NCBI GenBank assembly: GCA_002254605.1
Contig: NKPV01000008.1
Location: 1 to 36,764, forward strand
Reading direction: 5' to 3'
DNA: 36,764 nucleotides
Source of the DNA: Armatimonadetes bacterium JP3_11
Lineage (GTDB): Bacteria; Armatimonadota; Fimbriimonadia; Fimbriimonadales; GBS-DC
Position 1 is the first letter of the stretch, and each line of letters begins with the position of its first letter. The notes under the pieces were generated by a model. It ran no database searches. It was not told where the DNA came from and saw nothing but the letters and a program-made list of their open reading frames with translations. This document shows, one piece after another, positions 6,677 through 14,307 of this stretch. The translations under genes and the position numbers were made by a program.

Positions 6677-8983
6677 CTAATCGCCTCGGCGGACACGGCT
6701 TAGCAAAAGCAGAAGCGCAAGGCTCATCAGGCTCAGAAGCGCACCTATCTGAAAACTGCGGGGCAGGAAGCGCATCTCCACCTGCGATTCGCCTGGGGGA
6801 ATCGGTACGGCGCGGAACGCCCCGTTCGCTTGGAGGAGCGGAACCGACTTGCCGTTCACCGTCGCGCTCCAGCCCGGATACCATGTGTCGGTCATCAGAA
6901 GCCACGCGGTCTGCCGAGCGGGATTGACCACACGCAGGGCGACCCGCGTGGCGCGATACTCCAGCCACTCCAGCATAGCCCCCGCAACGAATGCGCCTGT
7001 GCCGTACTCCTGCAGGGCGCGTCGGGCATCCTCGCCGAACACAGGGATCGCCTTGGGGAACGGATTCTGCTGCAGGCGCGCCCAGACCGCCTCCTCGTCG
7101 GGCAACCACTCTACCGGTTGCAACTGAACAGGCGCGGGGGAGAATTCCCTCCAGCCGTCGGGCGTCAGCACCGCCCGCACCCGCAACAACGCAAGTTCAG
7201 GAACCACCCGCTTGACAAACAGCATGTTCCCGTTCTCAGGGGGCGCGCTGTCCTGACCGTTCAGCAAGTCTAAAAAGCGTTTATAGTGGCGCGGTATAAG
7301 GGAGTCGTAGCCCCCCACATCATAGAGCCGATAGGCAGCAGGCGTGTTGGGGGGCATGCGTGCGTGCGGCGGCTCATACAAGCTCCAGCGCGTGTTGACC
7401 ACCGCGACGCGCTCACCCACCCCCAGGGTGGGCATATCGGCAATCGGCGGAAACACCGCGGACAACGGCGCACGCGCACGCGACACCAACCCAACGCTCT
7501 GGATTACGGTCGTTCCAACCACCATCAACGCGAGAACGGCTTTCAACACCACCGCAAAACGAGAGCGCCGCTCTTGGGCAGTGCCCCCCAACAACGCCAC
7601 CGCAAACAAGCCCAACGCCGAAAGTGCCCCGAACACCAAGAGATACTTCATCCCCTCGCGCTGCACATAATCCCACAGGGGCGCCCGCGAGACGCCCTGC
7701 GGTAAGGTAAGCTCCGCCAGCAGCAGCGCCAGCCCCAGCAAGACCCCCCACGCCAGCAGCGCACGCCACCAGCCGCCCAGGTCGTGAAACCCATACGCAA
7801 TCAGAATCGCCATGCAAAACACCCACAGGCTCAGAATCCGCGCTGGCGACCCCGTTGCGCTGAAGCCGGGCAAATAAAAATAGAGTAGCTTCGTCAGCGG
7901 TGTGCCCAGCGCAATCAGCAGCGCAAGTACCCCCACACCGAGCCAGAACGCGCCCGGACCCCGACGCCGTACACCCATCAACGCCAGCAGCAATCCGAAC
8001 GCGCCCACCGAAAACGCCAACTCCGCATAGTTCACCGCGCCCCAATAACTGCCGTCGCGCGGGTTGCCATAAGCGTCAGGGAACCACGCAGTAATTAGGT
8101 GGAACAACGGCAGCGCATTGCGAATATATGCCTGATAACCTGCCTCCGTCGCAACCGACTGCCGATGGCTATACCCTGCAAACTCCAAGACGGGCAACAG
8201 TTGTACCGAAGCCACCATTGCCCCCAGCAGGTATGCCGCTGCCAGCGTCCCCCAATGCCGTCCGACTCCTCCCTGCGCTCGCGTCGAGAAGCCAAGATAG
8301 AGCGCATATAGCAGGCTCATCAGCGCCCCGTAAAGCGCGAACTGCAGATGCCCTGCAAGCACCATCATTCCGAACGGGAGCGCGAACGCGGGGATGCCCC
8401 GTGCCCCGCGCTCTCGCAAAGTCTCCAACCCCAGCAGCAACCAGCCCCACCAACTTAGCGCTGCCGGCACCGAGCTCAGCGGCAGCCACGCCATCATAAA
8501 CAGGCTAAACATCCAGACGAACGCGCCCAGAAACGCCGCCTCACCCAATCCCCGTCGCCAAAGCCACAAACCCACCCCCGCACCTGCCCAAAAGAGATGG
8601 AACCCCACCCACACGCTCGTACCCAACCAGGTTGGCAGGGGCAGCAATAGCAACTGGAGCGGATAGAACGGCGCCGATTGACTATTTGCCAACAAAGGCG
8701 TCCCGCAGAGCGCATACGGGTTCCAAAGTGGCGGCTCTCCACCAAGCCACAGCGAGCGCACCAGTTCGCGCCAGACATAAAACTGCGCCGCCCCGTCCCA
8801 AATCAGAACATCCCACGGGGGCGTCTCGAAGTCGCGCGGCAGCCCACGCCACGGCTCAAAGTAGTACAGGAGCTTGAGCGGCGCATACACCGGCTCGCCC
8901 GCAAGCCAACCTCCCAGCACAAACGCCAGCGCAAGCAACGCCGTAAACAAAACAATCGCCTTAGCCGACACCGAGCGCCGCAC
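6677..8983 (-). CDS. YfhO-like polytopic membrane protein
   Basis: A 768-residue protein with a dozen or so hydrophobic helices over the first ~480 residues and a soluble C-terminal part ending in one more helix. Diagnostic YfhO-family features include an early conserved loop with WDGAAQFYVWRELVRSL and PLWNPYALCGTPLLANSQSAPFYPLQLL (about residues 60-110). The C-terminal segment is LLMTDTWYPGWSATVNGKSVPLL, then a helix and RVRRGD. The family belongs to the GT-C-like membrane glycosyltransferases; in Firmicutes YfhO is implicated in glycosylating lipoteichoic acid. The acceptor here is unknown. The start is the GTG at 8983, because a -10 box lies 6 bases before it and no ATG fits; this predicts a leaderless GTG-initiated mRNA. 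Confidence 0.85.
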   Translation of the reverse strand: MRRSVSAKAIVLFTALLALAFVLGGWLAGEPVYAPLKLLYYFEPWRGLPRDFETPPWDVLIWDGAAQFYVWRELVRSLWLGGEPPLWNPYALCGTPLLANSQSAPFYPLQLLLLPLPTWLGTSVWVGFHLFWAGAGVGLWLWRRGLGEAAFLGAFVWMFSLFMMAWLPLSSVPAALSWWGWLLLGLETLRERGARGIPAFALPFGMMVLAGHLQFALYGALMSLLYALYLGFSTRAQGGVGRHWGTLAAAYLLGAMVASVQLLPVLEFAGYSHRQSVATEAGYQAYIRNALPLFHLITAWFPDAYGNPRDGSYWGAVNYAELAFSVGAFGLLLALMGVRRRGPGAFWLGVGVLALLIALGTPLTKLLYFYLPGFSATGSPARILSLWVFCMAILIAYGFHDLGGWWRALLAWGVLLGLALLLAELTLPQGVSRAPLWDYVQREGMKYLLVFGALSALGLFAVALLGGTAQERRSRFAVVLKAVLALMVVGTTVIQSVGLVSRARAPLSAVFPPIADMPTLGVGERVAVVNTRWSLYEPPHARMPPNTPAAYRLYDVGGYDSLIPRHYKRFLDLLNGQDSAPPENGNMLFVKRVVPELALLRVRAVLTPDGWREFSPAPVQLQPVEWLPDEEAVWARLQQNPFPKAIPVFGEDARRALQEYGTGAFVAGAMLEWLEYRATRVALRVVNPARQTAWLLMTDTWYPGWSATVNGKSVPLLQANGAFRAVPIPPGESQVEMRFLPRSFQIGALLSLMSLALLLLLSRVRRGD

Positions 8984-8989
8984 AGCAAG

Positions 8990-9017
8990 ATTTTACCAAA
9001 CCCGGCGAGTTCGGCAA
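8990..9017 (-). promoter_or_regulatory. Promoter of the YfhO-like gene, leaderless type
   Basis: Minus strand: TTGCCG (complement of 9012-9017), 16 bases, then TAAAAT (complement of 8990-8995). The box ends 6 bases before the GTG start, so the start codon should be the first bases of the mRNA. Confidence 0.6.
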
Positions 9018-9080
9018 CGATCGCTCACAGCCCACCACCTCTTTACTCTCGCCTTTGGTGTAGGAGAGGAGGATACTATC

Positions 9081-9635
9081 CTATCCGTTCAACACCGCAA
9101 TAAACGGTAGATTCCGATACCGCTCGGCGTAGTCCAGACCGTAGCCCACCACGAAACGGTCAGGGATTGTGAACCCACAATAGGCGATATCGACTTCCAC
9201 CTGATGGCGTTCAGGTTTGCTTAGCAGCGTGCAGACCTTCAAACTCGCGGGTTCGCGCTGACGCAACTGTCCCAAGAGGTAGCTCAGCGTTAGCCCCGTG
9301 TCATAGATGTCCTCCACGACTAACACATGACGCTTGTGGATAGGGGAATCGAGGTCTTTAATGAGGCGTACCTGTCCTGTGGACTGGGTCTCCGCGCCGT
9401 AGCTAGAGATCGCGACGAAGTCGTACGACACGGGCAACGGGATTGACCGCATCAAATCCGCCAGAAACACCAGCGACCCCTTCAGCACGCCCACCAGTAA
9501 TGGGGGATTCGCGGCATAGTCCTGCGCAATCTGACAGCCCAATTCGCGCACCCGCGCCTGAAGCGTTTCACTGGGGATCAGGATCTCCAGTTCGGGAAAC
9601 CGCTTCAACCAAGCATCGTCGTTGGAGTAATTCAT
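9081..9635 (-). CDS. hpt: Hypoxanthine phosphoribosyltransferase
   Basis: This enzyme transfers the phosphoribosyl group of PRPP to hypoxanthine or guanine (purine salvage, cytoplasm). The PRPP-binding signature VLVVEDIYDTGLT lies near residues 103-115. Other family motifs are GVLKGSLVFLADLMR, the flexible loop ISSYGAETQSTGQVRLIKD, and FVVGYGLDYAERYRNLPFI at the C-terminus. From the ATG at 9635 the length is 184 residues, the usual size. Longer starts at 9647 and 9704 are possible, but the last would run into the divergent promoter, and 9635 has GAAGG a few bases upstream. Transcription is divergent from the nitrilase gene, with start regions only about 50 bases apart. Confidence 0.93.
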   Translation of the reverse strand: MNYSNDDAWLKRFPELEILIPSETLQARVRELGCQIAQDYAANPPLLVGVLKGSLVFLADLMRSIPLPVSYDFVAISSYGAETQSTGQVRLIKDLDSPIHKRHVLVVEDIYDTGLTLSYLLGQLRQREPASLKVCTLLSKPERHQVEVDIAYCGFTIPDRFVVGYGLDYAERYRNLPFIAVLNG

Positions 9636-9675
9636 TGCGCCCTTCATCAAGGATACCCGATTGGGAACGGTGTGG

Positions 9676-9681
9676 TACAAT
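9676..9681 (+). promoter_or_regulatory. -10 box of nitrilase gene, leaderless type
   Basis: GGTACAAT, 6 bases before the ATG at 9688. The string through to the start closely resembles that of the YfhO-like gene (GGTAAAATCTTGCT versus GGTACAATCTTACT). No good -35 is visible. Confidence 0.6.
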
Positions 9682-9687
9682 CTTACT

Positions 9688-10593
9688 ATGGTGCAGCATG
9701 CCACCCTGGTCGCGATACAGATGCAGTACCGTCTGGAGGACTACCGCAGCGCGGAGGCGTTCCGTGAGCGTGTGTTGGCAGTGATGCGCACCGTACGGCA
9801 GCGCCTTCCCAAGGGCGAACTGATTGCGGTGTTCCCCGAAGATGTGGGGTTGGGTCTTATCTTCACCCAAGATTTTGAGCGTGTCCAGACCAGCAAAACG
9901 ATGGTGGAGGCGGGTTTGCGCCTGATGGAGCGCTACCAGATTAATGCGCTCGGCTTCGAAGGGGGATTTGCTGGGGCGACGCGGGCGCTGCTGCGTGCCC
10001 TTAGCCCGTTTGTGGAGCGCGTCTACCACGAAACCTTTGCCGAGGCGGCGCGCACTGCGAAAGCGTGGATTGTGGCGGGCAGCGCGCCCATCGCCCAGAA
10101 CGAGTGCGTCTACAACATCTGCTACACCTATAATCCCAAGGGCGAGCGCGTGCTGGTGCAACGCAAAATCAATTTGGTACCGCTGGAGCAAGAGGCGGGG
10201 CTGAATCTATGCGCGGCGCCGCGTGAATTGCCCACCACAAACACCCCCGCCGGTAAACTGGGCGTGCTGATCTGCCTCGACGGATTCTATCACGAACTGA
10301 TCGATCAGCATGTCAAACGAGGAGCGCGCGTGATTGCCATGCCCTCCTACAATCCACTCCCGTGGAGCAAGGAAGAAGCCCAAGGCTGGGAAACAGGGTT
10401 GCTGGCAGGCGTCCAAAAGCATCCCAATCTCATCGGCGTAAACCCGATGGGCGTCGGGGGGTTCTTCGATGTCCAGGCGGAGGGACAATCATCCATTGTG
10501 GCGCAGCGGGCGAAAACCCCCGACAACAGCGGATACCTCGCCCGCGCCAAAACCAAAAACCAGGAAGAAATCCTCTTTTACCCCACCCCTTGA
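9688..10593 (+). CDS. Carbon-nitrogen hydrolase (nitrilase superfamily)
   Basis: A 301-residue protein with the nitrilase catalytic triad in order: Glu51 in VFPEDVG, Lys160 in QRKINLVP, and Cys196 in LICLDGFY. The superfamily hydrolyses non-peptide C-N bonds (amides, carbamoyl groups, nitriles) with a cysteine nucleophile in the cytoplasm. The substrate cannot be told: the motif LICLDGFYHE differs from the common ICYDxRFPE of omega-amidases. The ATG at 9688 is preferred over an in-frame TTG at 9661, because the -10 box falls between them. The stop codon overlaps the -35 of the ribosomal protein promoter. No functional tie with the neighbours is evident. Confidence 0.88.
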   Translation: MVQHATLVAIQMQYRLEDYRSAEAFRERVLAVMRTVRQRLPKGELIAVFPEDVGLGLIFTQDFERVQTSKTMVEAGLRLMERYQINALGFEGGFAGATRALLRALSPFVERVYHETFAEAARTAKAWIVAGSAPIAQNECVYNICYTYNPKGERVLVQRKINLVPLEQEAGLNLCAAPRELPTTNTPAGKLGVLICLDGFYHELIDQHVKRGARVIAMPSYNPLPWSKEEAQGWETGLLAGVQKHPNLIGVNPMGVGGFFDVQAEGQSSIVAQRAKTPDNSGYLARAKTKNQEEILFYPTP

Positions 10594-10619
10594 CGCCTCA
10601 CACAGAAATCGGGTATACT
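10590..10619 (+). promoter_or_regulatory. Promoter of rplJ-rplL
   Basis: TTGACG (10590-10595), 18 bases, then TATACT (10614-10619) in the context GGGTATACTC. It overlaps the nitrilase stop codon. Transcription should start near 10627, leaving a leader of about 270 bases. Confidence 0.75.
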
Positions 10620-10626
10620 CTTGTCG

Positions 10627-10897
10627 CCATACCGCAGACAGCAGGCGTCCCCACAGGGACATAATCCGCATCGCGGCTCGCCTGCCGAGGGAGGCGCACG
10701 GAAAAACATCGCAGCTCGTGGCACGGTCGGCTATGGCTGTGCGACGGCATTTGGGCGAAACGCTCGCCCTTCGAGCTGCGCGAAAAGCTGCTCGGACAAG
10801 ACACCCGAGCACACACAAACCGATGCGAGCCTGCTGCGGCGCGGCTCGCGTTTTTGTTTTAACAGGACGCGAAACCCAATTAGGAGGTGTCTACCGA
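10627..10897 (+). ncRNA. Structured 5' leader of rplJ, L10-leader-like
   Basis: About 270 non-coding, GC-rich bases separate a strong promoter from the rplJ ATG. The leader contains several self-complementary segments and ends in a terminator-like hairpin (10825-10860) just before the ribosome-binding site. In many bacteria the L10(L12)4 complex binds the rplJ leader to repress its own synthesis, so position and gene identity support an L10 leader. I could not match the consensus fold base by base. Confidence 0.6.
10825..10860 (+). terminator. Attenuator-like terminator in the rplJ leader
   Basis: A 7-bp stem GCGAGCC (10825-10831) with GGCTCGC (10843-10849), an 11-base loop, then TTTTTGTTTT (10851-10860): a classical intrinsic terminator. 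It lies 38 bases upstream of the rplJ start and inside its transcript, so it would act as a conditional attenuator. Confidence 0.75.
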
Positions 10898-11494
10898 ATG
10901 GATGCAACCGAAGTCGTCGAAACGACCGCTGCAGAACCTACTCACGCGCAGCGTCGTTGGGAGCCAAAGGCGGGCGGCAAGAAAAAAGAGCAGGTTAACC
11001 AGATTCGCGCTTGGGTGCATGAATCGAAAGCGCAAATCTTTATCGACTATCGCAGCTTGAGCGTCCGCGAAATTACCGATTTGCGCAAGCAGTTGCGCCA
11101 AGCGGGCGCAGAGTTGCGCGTGGTCAAAAATACCCTCTACCGCATCGCGCGCGAGGGCAACATGCCTGCCGCACTGGAGCCATACCTGCACGGAATGACC
11201 GCCATTGCCTTCGTATCAGGCGATGAAGCCGCCGCTGCCAAAGCACTCAGCGACTACATCAAGCAGGCGCGTAAAACCGAAGTCAAAGCGCTGCTACTGG
11301 GCGAGCGCGTGTATCCCGCCGACATGGTGGACACGCTGGCGAAGCTCCCCCCGCGCGAAGTGATGATCGCGCAGTTTCTGGGCGCACTGCAGTCGCCCAT
11401 AACAGGCTTGGTGGGCACCCTGTCGGAACTCATCGGACAGTTCGTGCGCACCCTCCAAGCCGTCGCCGACAAAAAGGCGGAAACCCAATCCTAA
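10898..11494 (+). CDS. rplJ: Large-subunit ribosomal protein L10 (uL10)
   Basis: A 198-residue protein. L10 anchors L12 dimers at the base of the ribosomal stalk on 23S rRNA. The family core is clear: [48 protein letters not shown], then the L12-binding C-terminal helix [35 protein letters not shown]. The ATG at 10898 has AGGAGGT 9 bases upstream. The open frame continues far upstream without a stop, but that part is the leader RNA. A Glu/Thr-rich N-terminal tail of about 25 residues precedes the core, longer than in E. coli. It pairs with rplL 19 bases downstream. rplK, rplA and rpoBC, the usual neighbours, are absent here. Confidence 0.97.
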   Translation: MDATEVVETTAAEPTHAQRRWEPKAGGKKKEQVNQIRAWVHESKAQIFIDYRSLSVREITDLRKQLRQAGAELRVVKNTLYRIAREGNMPAALEPYLHGMTAIAFVSGDEAAAAKALSDYIKQARKTEVKALLLGERVYPADMVDTLAKLPPREVMIAQFLGALQSPITGLVGTLSELIGQFVRTLQAVADKKAETQS

Positions 11495-11513
11495 CACCAA
11501 GGAGGAAACAACC

Positions 11514-11912
11514 ATGGCAAAACTGACAGCTGAGGAACTGATTCAAGCGATTGATGAGATGACCGTTCTGGAACTCAACGAACTGGTCAAGGCGTTGCAA
11601 GAGAAGTACGGCGTGTCAGCGGCTGCGCCCGTCGCGGTCGCCGCGATGCCCGGAATGATGCCCGGCGCCGCAGCAGAAGCCGCACCCGCCGCCGAAGAGA
11701 AGACCTCGTTTGATGTCGTGCTGGCTGCTGCCGGCGACAACAAACTGCAGGTCATCAAGGTCATCCGCGAAATCACGCAACTTGGACTGAAAGAGGCGAA
11801 AGACCTCGTGGAAGGCGCGCCTCAGAAGGTCAAGGAAGGCGTGAGCAAGGAAGAAGCGGAAGACATCAAAAAGAAACTCGAAGAGGCAGGTGCAAAGGTC
11901 GAAATCAAATAG
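11514..11912 (+). CDS. rplL: Large-subunit ribosomal protein L7/L12 (bL12)
   Basis: A 132-residue stalk protein that recruits translational GTPases. It has the N-terminal dimerisation domain ([31 protein letters not shown]), an Ala/Pro/Met-rich hinge (residues ~40-62), and the C-terminal factor-binding domain ([70 protein letters not shown]). The hinge is longer than in E. coli L12. A strong AAGGAGG lies 8-9 bases upstream. It is co-transcribed with rplJ. A hairpin 28 bases after the stop probably ends the transcript. After it comes the DnaA-box region rather than rpoB. Confidence 0.98.
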   Translation: MAKLTAEELIQAIDEMTVLELNELVKALQEKYGVSAAAPVAVAAMPGMMPGAAAEAAPAAEEKTSFDVVLAAAGDNKLQVIKVIREITQLGLKEAKDLVEGAPQKVKEGVSKEEAEDIKKKLEEAGAKVEIK

Positions 11913-11940
11913 ACCCGCCGCGCACGCAACTTCTCGCCTC

Positions 11941-11984
11941 GCTCGGAAGGACATCAAGCACCTTAGCCTCCCGTCCTTCCGAGC
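11941..11984 (+). terminator. Long hairpin after rplL
   Basis: A perfect 12-bp stem (11941-11952 with 11973-11984) around a 20-base loop. It extends outward by further imperfect pairing (11930-11940 with about 11988-11998). It lies 28 bases past the rplL stop, but no U-tract follows. It may be a processing or stability element, a T-poor terminator, or a barrier to transcription entering the DnaA-box region. Confidence 0.5.
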
Positions 11985-12108
11985 CGAAGGCGAGGAAGCC
12001 TTCTCTTATCTCCACACGCTTTCTGGCAAAGTTTTGCCCGTAAAGCTAAACACATACCACTTCCAAGCCCCTGCCTTTTCAGGTACGCTCTCAGAGCAGG
12101 TTCGAAAG

Positions 12109-12429
12109 TTTTCCACACGCAATCGAATTCTTGTCCCTTAAGCATAAAGATCCATGGTTGTAGTAGTAGGTCCATGTGGAAATGTGGATAACTTTGTCTA
12201 CTTCGACCGCACGGTCGATAAAATTGGGGGGCTTAAGAGGGCAATTTTGAACTCAAATTGCAACATTTGTCTACCGACCTGGTGTTTAATTAGCTACGCT
12301 AAGTATCGGGCTTTTCGATGTGGAAAACTCTGTGGATAACTGTGGAAACCATGTGGAAAACTCTGTGGAAAACTCGGCGCTGTGGGCGTTTTTCACAGGG
12401 TTTTCCACAGAGTTTTCCACAATTCCACA
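12109..12429. other. DnaA-box cluster, candidate chromosomal origin (oriC)
   Basis: A 321-base stretch inside the 537-base gap 11913-12449. Perfect TTATCCACA boxes (reverse strand) lie at 12183-12191 and 12331-12339. One-mismatch TTTTCCACA-type boxes lie at 12109-12117 (+), 12319-12327 (-), 12352-12360 (-), 12364-12372 (-), 12401-12409 (+) and 12413-12421 (+). Weaker ones lie at 12175-12183 (-), 12341-12349 (-) and 12421-12429 (+). An AT-richer segment (about 12220-12310) between the two box groups could be the unwinding element; it holds a 7-bp inverted repeat (12241-12261). A 16-bp palindrome (TCGACCG/CGGTCGA) lies at 12203-12218. rsmG (gidB), an origin neighbour in many bacteria, lies about 1.1 kb away. 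dnaA, dnaN and parAB are not in the window. No plausible protein is encoded here. Confidence 0.78.
12319..12421. repeat. Three copies of a 22-bp DnaA-box-pair unit, two forming a perfect inverted repeat
   Basis: Each unit holds two DnaA-type boxes 12 bp apart, start to start. Copy 1 (12319-12340) and copy 2 (12352-12373) are direct repeats differing at one base, with a 33-bp pitch. Copy 3 (12400-12421) is the exact reverse complement of copy 2, giving 22-bp perfect arms around a 26-base spacer. The phasing near whole helical turns suits cooperative DnaA loading from two sides. Confidence 0.9.
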
Positions 12430-12449
12430 TTGCCCTGTTTGTGGGGTGT

Positions 12450-13568
12450 TCACAACCGCACTGCTTGCCGATAGGCTTCTAAGGTGCGCTCTGCTGTTGT
12501 ACACCAAGTGAATTGGCGGGCTTGTTCTAAGGCTTTGAGGCGCAGGGCATCGCGATAAGAGTCGTTGTGCATAAGGGTGCGGATGGCGTTCGCCCAAAGC
12601 CCTGCTTCGTTGGGAGGGAGTAAAATTCCTCCCGCTCCGACGACTTCGGGCAGCGCGCCGCCGTTTGAAGCGATGACGGGTGTGCCGCATGCCATCGCCT
12701 CCAGGGGAGGCAACCCAAAGCCCTCGTAAAATGAGGGGTAAAGAAACACCTCCGCCGCATTGTAGAGCCACACCAGATGCGCATCAGGCACATAGCCTGT
12801 CTCGATGAGCCACGAGCTTGCGTCCAACTCGCGTTTCGCTTCCTCTAAGGCGTGGCGTGCCCAGCCGGGCTTACCCGTTAGCACAAGGCGGATCGGCAAC
12901 CCATACTCTTTGCGAGCGAAGTAAACTGCCAAGAGCGCAAGTTCCCAGTTTTTGCGCGGTTGAAGCACACCGACCGCCAGTGCAAACGGCGGTTCAATGC
13001 CATACTCGCGCTTGACAAACTCCTGTGCAGGTGCTTTCTCGATAGGGTAAAAGCCTTCGGGTAGACCGTTTGGCGTCGCGATGATTTTTTCTGGCGGTAG
13101 ATGCAGCATTGTTATTATATCCTCGCGTGAGGTTTCTGAAACCGTTAGCACCCGCTGGGCGCGTCGACACGAGGCAGGAATCATCAGACGCAACAGGAGC
13201 CGGTCTTTGAGGGGAAACCAGCGCGGCTCAATCATGAACGAAATGTCGTGGACGGTCGTGACGACGGGAACCCTAAAAAACGGCGATACCGTGTACTGGG
13301 TGTGGATTAAATCGCACTGGTATTGCTGGACGAGTCTGGGCAGTCGGAAGAAGCTCCAGAACCGCTCGCTGAGGGTAGGCGCGACTACATATTCGTACAA
13401 AGGCGATTCGGGGAGGGTGTTCGGCGGGACGGGACGCGTGGAGAACAGCACCAAGCGATACTCATCAGGTGAGAGGATTTCGTGGAACGCTTTGAGTAAG
13501 CCACGCCAGTAAGTACGGTCGCCTGTGTAAGTGCCCGTGAGCAGGCGGGCGTCGATACCGATTCTCAT
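12450..13568 (-). CDS. GT4-family glycosyltransferase
   Basis: A 372-residue GT-B fold enzyme that transfers a sugar from a nucleotide donor, probably in cell-surface glycan or glycolipid synthesis. N-terminal domain: MRIGIDARLLTG, DLIHTQYTVSPFF, VVTTVHDISFMIEPRWF. C-terminal donor domain: FALAVGVLQPRKNWELAL, TGYVPDAHLVWLYNAAEVFLYPSFYEGFGLPPLEAMACGTPVIASNGGALPEVV. The E-x7-E motif of retaining GT4 enzymes is visible in EGFGLPPLE. The ATG at 13568 overlaps the rsmG stop as ATGA, so it is coupled to rsmG. An in-frame ATG 13 codons earlier lies inside rsmG and lacks family residues. It ends about 20 bases from the DnaA-box cluster. The exact acceptor and donor are unknown. Confidence 0.9.
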   Translation of the reverse strand: MRIGIDARLLTGTYTGDRTYWRGLLKAFHEILSPDEYRLVLFSTRPVPPNTLPESPLYEYVVAPTLSERFWSFFRLPRLVQQYQCDLIHTQYTVSPFFRVPVVTTVHDISFMIEPRWFPLKDRLLLRLMIPASCRRAQRVLTVSETSREDIITMLHLPPEKIIATPNGLPEGFYPIEKAPAQEFVKREYGIEPPFALAVGVLQPRKNWELALLAVYFARKEYGLPIRLVLTGKPGWARHALEEAKRELDASSWLIETGYVPDAHLVWLYNAAEVFLYPSFYEGFGLPPLEAMACGTPVIASNGGALPEVVGAGGILLPPNEAGLWANAIRTLMHNDSYRDALRLKALEQARQFTWCTTAERTLEAYRQAVRL

Positions 13569-14299
13569 GCATCGCCTCCGAGCGGGCGTTTGACGATTTG
13601 TGTCCAACTACGAGGGTACTGGGCTGGGGTGGGGCGATGCTTGCGCAGCACGGCGACGGCGCGCTGGACGGATCCCTGTTCGGTTACGAACTCGGTCGTC
13701 ACGATAGAGAGTGTAGCTCCCAGAGTCTCGGCAGCGGGCGCAGCGGCGCGGATCTCCTCCAGTTCGTGGATACTCTTGAGCGCGAGCGCGACGCCTCCGA
13801 TTTTGAGGAGGGGCGTCATCAGCTCGGCGAGGATTGGCATTTTCGCGACTGCACGCGCGACGACGAAATCGAACTGTTCCCGAGCGCTGGGACGATGCGC
13901 CCATTCCTCGGCGCGGGCTTGCACGGCTTCGGCGTTGAGTCTCAGCAGTTCGCAGGTCGTCCGCAGGAACTGCACCGTCTTGCCGTGCGAGTCGAGCAGC
14001 GTGAAGTGTACATCGGGGCGCACAATCGCGAGGGGGATACCAGGCAAGCCCCCGCCTGCGCCAATATCTAAAGCGCGTGCGCCTTCGGGGGGAGCATGGA
14101 CGCCCAGCAAGCACATCGAATCGATCAGATGCCGCCCGACCGCTTGCTCGGGTGGTACGCGCGTCAGGTTCATCGTCCGATTCGCCTCGTAGAGGTGTTC
14201 CAGATACTGTCTGAGTTTTGCTTGCTGCGCCTCGTCGAGCGTCAATCCCCACCGTCCGGTCTGCGATAGCAGGCTCCAGTCACCAATTCGTGTCTCCAT
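13565..14299 (-). CDS. rsmG: 16S rRNA m7G527 methyltransferase RsmG (GidB)
   Basis: A 244-residue SAM-dependent methyltransferase that methylates N7 of G527 in the 530 loop of 16S rRNA; loss gives low-level streptomycin resistance in E. coli. Family motifs: NRTMNLTRV, HLIDSM, the SAM-binding loop ALDIGAGGGLPGIPLAI, LLDSHGKTVQFL, and FDFVVARAVAKMPILAELM with the catalytic-region Arg-Ala-Val. The ATG at 14299 (METRIGDW) is chosen because a -10 box lies 8 bases before it; an ATG at 14347 would start upstream of that box. In many bacteria the gene sits beside oriC, matching the DnaA-box cluster at 12.1-12.4 kb. It is coupled to the glycosyltransferase by an ATGA overlap and is divergent from the HDOD gene. 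Confidence 0.95.
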   Translation of the reverse strand: METRIGDWSLLSQTGRWGLTLDEAQQAKLRQYLEHLYEANRTMNLTRVPPEQAVGRHLIDSMCLLGVHAPPEGARALDIGAGGGLPGIPLAIVRPDVHFTLLDSHGKTVQFLRTTCELLRLNAEAVQARAEEWAHRPSAREQFDFVVARAVAKMPILAELMTPLLKIGGVALALKSIHELEEIRAAAPAAETLGATLSIVTTEFVTEQGSVQRAVAVLRKHRPTPAQYPRSWTQIVKRPLGGDA

Positions 14300-14307
14300 A
14301 GCCCTGT

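Noticed and set aside
9661-9687. TTG start for the nitrilase gene (and likewise TTG 15202 for the GH13 gene, ATG 24802 for M50)
   Set aside because: In each case the -10 box lies downstream of the earlier codon, so it would not be in the mRNA.
10469-10897. Possible 143-residue N-terminal extension of L10
   Set aside because: The frame is open by chance through the GC-rich leader; a promoter, a terminator hairpin and a strong Shine-Dalgarno all lie before the ATG at 10898.
12154-12339. 61-codon frame inside the DnaA-box region
   Set aside because: No ribosome-binding site, unusual composition, and it runs through the AT-richer stretch and DnaA boxes; no family resemblance.
12319-12421. Inverted repeat as a transcription terminator for the glycosyltransferase or rplL
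   Set aside because: The arms consist of DnaA boxes at regular pitch, no T-tract follows on either strand, and rplL already has a closer hairpin.
12319-12421. CRISPR array
   Set aside because: Only three 22-bp units, one inverted, with spacers of 11 and 26 bases, and no cas genes.
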